Shown here: positions 63,600 through 64,000 of the stretch, piece by piece | How the letters are laid out: each line of letters starts with the position of its first letter | How positions within the stretch are numbered: the stretch's first letter is position 1 | Assembly: GCA_963708725.1 (NCBI GenBank) | Contig: CAVPTL010000018.1 | Span: forward strand, 1-64,000 | Source of the DNA: CAVPTL01 sp963708725 | Lineage (GTDB): Bacteria; Actinomycetota; Thermoleophilia; Gaiellales; JAICJC01 | Length of the DNA: 64,000 nt | Direction of reading: 5' to 3' | Notes under the pieces: generated by a model | What the model saw: the letters and a program-made list of their open reading frames with translations, nothing else | Databases searched by the model: none | What the model was told of the DNA's origin: nothing | Translations under genes and position numbers: made by a program

Positions 63600-64000
63600 C
63601 GGCCACTCGACCCACCGATGCCACCTCTGAGCACAGCGCGGCAAGCACGTGCGAGTCGGAGACCGGTGGGCAACGACCGACCGCGTCGAAGCACCTTCGG
63701 CTGATCGCCCACGCGACGCTCTCGACCGGGTGGCCTTTGGGCATTCCCGTCGACACGCTCGCGGCGAGCACGACGCCGGTGTCCAACGTCTCGATCAGAC
63801 GAGACAGCCACGCAGGTGACACCTCAGGGGTATCGCGCACGACCGCCAGGACTTCACCAGTGGCGATTGAGGCGCCGGTATTCACCGCAGCGGCCAGGCC
63901 CAGCCGTCCACCGGTGGAGACAACGCGCACGTCTCCCCCAAGCCGCTCGACCAAGCCCTCGAGACCCACCGCGCCGTCGTCCACGATCACGATTTCGTGG
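63277..64000 (-). CDS. Partial glycosyltransferase family 2-like protein, possible frameshift
   Basis: This frame runs in from beyond the window (HEIVIVDDGAVGLEGLVERL at the edge). It has a GT2 character up to about 63610: GRLGLAAAVNTGASIATGEVLAVVRDTPEVSPAW and SVAWAISRRCFDAVG (in part). Below about 63600 it reads out of frame over the next GT2 gene until a stop at 63277, and that part is unlikely to be real. A 1-nt shift near 63600 would end it in an ATGA-type junction with the next gene. So the true end is uncertain: frameshift, sequencing error or overlap. Confidence 0.5.
   Translation of the reverse strand, partial: HEIVIVDDGAVGLEGLVERLGGDVRVVSTGGRLGLAAAVNTGASIATGEVLAVVRDTPEVSPAWLSRLIETLDTGVVLAASVSTGMPKGHPVESVAWAISRRCFDAVGRCPPVSDSHVLAALCSEVASVGRVADECHERRHTIGCNAEGTAARCSPGTRADDCFADARRGGRSCARLPQSNRADNAPDPRGARTGQRLIAAGLHRTGQRRHPSGSRPLPRDHERRRRAASRVVATASSRA

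Overview
The window is GC-rich bacterial chromosome and almost entirely coding. The likely host is a monoderm actinobacterium. The ribosomal RNA text, the dgt-dnaG-sigma order, GatCAB, a Tad/Flp locus without a secretin, and frequent GTG starts and leaderless-looking promoters all fit. My best guess is the class Thermoleophilia; this is an inference from memory of such sequences, and placing the 16S gene at about 9003-10548 would settle it.

Layout. 1-5.6 kb: tRNA-Asn, a primary-type sigma factor, dnaG and dgt (a macromolecular synthesis operon), an SDR oxidoreductase, a histidine phosphatase and a small unknown gene. 5.5-10.9 kb: one rRNA operon (16S-23S-5S, minus strand), with no tRNA in the spacer, RNase III-type processing stems around 16S and 23S, a boxA-like leader site and a UUCG-loop terminator. 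11-15 kb: an ilvE-degT-remA-like-mpg-tyrS operon. 15-22.7 kb: a methyltransferase facing a long gatC-gatA-gatB-secreted protein-aminotransferase-serA run. 22.7-23.9 kb: a cold-shock gene and folD.

24-32 kb: the most distinctive block, a Tad/Flp pilus operon. It has three short Flp prepilin genes (all below 60 codons) separated by hairpins, then tadE, cpaB, cpaE, cpaF, a fused secreted VWA-TadB gene and tadC. No prepilin peptidase or secretin is present here.

32-45 kb: yjbQ, tRNA-Cys, a GAF/GGDEF protein, a two-module VOC protein, a GYD protein, tRNA-Gly, ALDH7-like and threonine-synthase-like genes (the latter lacking its catalytic lysine), an RlpA-like protein, and a xer-whiG-type sigma-EF-G-like operon. 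45-58 kb: a surface and envelope region (propeller-like secreted protein, GT-C-like membrane protein, ClC, an IPT/TIG repeat protein, a choice-of-anchor-like protein, ChrA, a HemK-like protein, and a head-to-head SGNH / AT3-SGNH pair). 58-64 kb: a cyclic-nucleotide-binding protein, a PadR-controlled ABC/FtsX operon with a clear 14-bp inverted-repeat operator, a VOC protein, tRNA-Trp, and glycosyltransferase 2 genes running off the end.

Three near-identical perfect palindromes (33-39 bp, 1-nt centre) lie at 34619, 51524 and 52534. One carries paired changes in both arms, which suggests selection on the palindrome.
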